54,938 bases of DNA from Elusimicrobiota bacterium (GTDB taxonomy: Bacteria > Elusimicrobiota > Elusimicrobia > JACQPE01). Shown in pieces: positions 36,001 to 39,000 of the stretch. Below the pieces are notes generated by a model. It saw only the letters and a list, made by a program, of their open reading frames with translations, made no database searches and was not told the DNA's origin. The position numbers and the translations under genes were made by a program. Every line of letters begins with the position of its first letter. Position 1 is the first letter of the stretch. Location: the NCBI GenBank assembly GCA_016180815.1, contig JACPAN010000013.1, positions 1-54,938 on the forward strand, written 5' to 3'.

Positions 36001-39000
36001 TGATGAGTTATCTCCCGCTGGAGGGGATTTCTCAAGCCAAAAAAGACGGCCGCCTGAAAGCCAAACTCGGCGTTGTGGTCACGGATTGGAAAGCGCACGC
36101 GGTTTGGATCGACAGGGATATCGACCGTTATTATGTGGCCGGAATTCAGGGAGAACCCGGCAAAACGCAGCCCGTGGCCGATGAATTAGTGGCGCGCGGC
36201 ATCGCCAGGGAAAAAATTATGGTTTCCGGCATCCCGGTGGACATGGAGGGCGTTGTCCCGGTCCACGCCGACCGTCAAGGCATCGCCAAAGTCTTGGTCT
36301 TAATGGGGGGTTACGGCACCGGAGCCTTGGAAAAAACAGCGGCCTCTTTTAAAGGCGTTGAAGGGATTGAATTGGATTTGGTGGCCGGCAGAAACGAAAA
36401 ACTAAAAAAGCGCCTCGAGAGCCTGGTCGCGCGATTGGGGATAAAAGCCAGGGTCCACGGCTTTCTCCCTCATCGTGAACTTCTTCAAAAAATGGCGGCA
36501 GCGGATTTGGTGGTGACGAAACCGGGGGGCGTGTCCACAACGGAGGCCGAAATTTTAGGCAAACCCATGGTGCTGGTGGGGCCGGCGCCGGGACAGGAAG
36601 CCGGCAACGCCCGCGTGATCATCGCAAACGGCGCCGGCGTGATGGTTAACCGGGCCTCTCATGCCGGACCCAAAGTAGCCGAGTTGCTTAAGGAACCGGA
36701 AACATTAAACCGTTTTGCGGCGCAATCGCGGTTGCTGGCTAATGGGGATGCGGCTGATATCGTCGCCGAAGATATGCTTCACGGCAAGGCCGGCGAAACA
36801 GCATCAACGCCCAAAGCCTCGGATAAAAGCAAAACGGCATTATTCATCGGAATATTGACGGGCATTGGGCTCCTTAATGCGTGGATCGGTTTAACCATGT
36901 TTTCTTCAATGGGACAAGGCTTTGGTTTTGTTTCCATGCTGGCGGCGGGCTTTGGGATTTTTTACGCTCTTTTCCTTTATGCCATGAATAAAGTTTTTAA
37001 CCAGCCGCCGGATCCCAAGTATTTGAAGAATCAGGAAAAGAAACGAAAGACGCTGCTCGCCCAAATGGCTAAGCGGGGCGTTGAAGGCGTGACCGGGAAA
37101 GAATTGGAAAATCCTGAATTTCGCGCTAATGCCGTGAATTTTCTTGAGAATTATTTGCCGACTTTGCCCGGTAACTCAAACTGGTCGTATAGCGATGAGC
37201 TGGATCGCATCGTTGATGCGTTCGGCAAATATGAATTGACGAATATTGAGGCGGCTCAACTTTTGAATCTTTTACGACAAGACGATTGGATCGGCTATGT
37301 CCGGGAGAAACATCTGCGTTTCGCCATTAAGTATTTGGACCCGGCCAAAGAGCAGGCCGCCGAAGCCGCCCGCGCGCTGATTCTCGCCGGCAATCCGCAC
37401 ATGGCCGCTTCGGCGTTGGCCGAAGAAATTGCCCAGGGACGGTTGAGCGCCGAAGAAGCCGGCGGGTGGCTTGAGAAAGTTTTGGCGCCGGGCAATGATC
37501 AAGAGAAAGAGCGCGTTGCCGCCATCTTGCGCAAGGTCGACGTCCATTTGGTTCTTCGCCAAGCAGGACAATTGCGCCGGAAACCGGAGGTTTTAAAACG
37601 CACCGGCGTTTTTTCGGCGTTGGCATTGATCGTCGCCGTATTTTTATTTTTAGACCCTGCCGCAGTCTCAGCCATGGGGTCTTTGGCGATCGGCGCGGCG
37701 GTCGCGGCCGGGGGCAATGCCGGCGGCGAGGGTCCGCCGCCAAGTCCCGAGGCGATGATGGGTCAGATCGGCAGAAGCCTCCATGAAAATTGGTCCGCGT
37801 TGATCGAGATGGAGTTGAAAACCCCCCATGATCCCGACGGCTATGAGCGGGAGAAAGAGGCTTTGCGCAAAGACGTCGTTAATCTGCTGATGGCTACGGA
37901 TGTCCTGCCGGAACAATATCAACACGCGGTTTTGGAAGATTTTCTTCACATGGCCAAGGAAATGCCGGTTGCGCAAAAAAGAAAAATCGAATCGACCGGG
38001 TTCTTTAGCGAAGAAATTCAAGCCAAAAGCATTGTCAGCGCGCTCGGCGTCATCGTCAATCTTTACGGCGATTCCGGCTGGTCCCGGTTGGACAGAAGCG
38101 CGAAGCGGAAATTTTTGCTTGATTTGCTTAAGGATGATGATTTGCCTTTTGGCGGAACCATGGAAAACCCCTCGTCGATCTTCAGCAAAAACGCAAATTG
38201 GGCCAAGCGCGCCGGAGTTCAGGAATTCGATGTTGTATTCGGGAGACATTTAAAGGGTCTTTATGAAATTTCATACCAGTCCTACCCTTATGAATTTCCG
38301 GCCGACAGCGTCGTACAAGCGGCCGGCGCTCTTTCAAGCATTCTCAAAGGCAGCGTCAAACAAAAAGAAATCCATGAATTCATCATGGAGCTTTCTTTCC
38401 AAGGGGGAGCGCCGGTAGAGTTTCGTCTGGCGCATATGCGCCGAATCCTTAATGAATTCATCGAACGCTTGGACGAAATGCGCAAACAGCTTGAACAAAA
38501 CAAGGGCGACGATGCGGGATTTTCATCGAGCGTCGCCCAGGGGGCGCCCGATACAACACCGGAAGATATTGATACGGCGCGCATCTTTCTTGAGGAACTC
38601 AGGCGGGATTTTGAAACCGCTGTTAAAACATCCGGAGTTCGTCGCGGAGAGGGGGGCTTAGGCGGCTGGCTTAACATCTTGCCTTGGATTGTCTTGCCGC
38701 TGGGCTTATTGGCTCCGGGCGTGGCGCACGCATCCACAGGCGCCGGAGCGACAGAGGCTGCTTCTATTTTATCGGGGGCGCTTCCTTGGGTGGCCGCAGG
38801 GGCCGGCGCCATAGGGGCGGCGTTGAGCTCAGGAAGAAAAACCCCTAAACGACAAAAGCAAGCGAAGGCTGGAAAAGCAAAGCTTCCAGATGCTTATTTT
38901 GACGAAGCCTCGGCAGCAGTCGATCAATTGGGGGAACCGTGGCGGGAGAAACCGGTCAAATCATCGAAACTTAAAAAAATGCTCGGCTCTCTCTCTTTTG

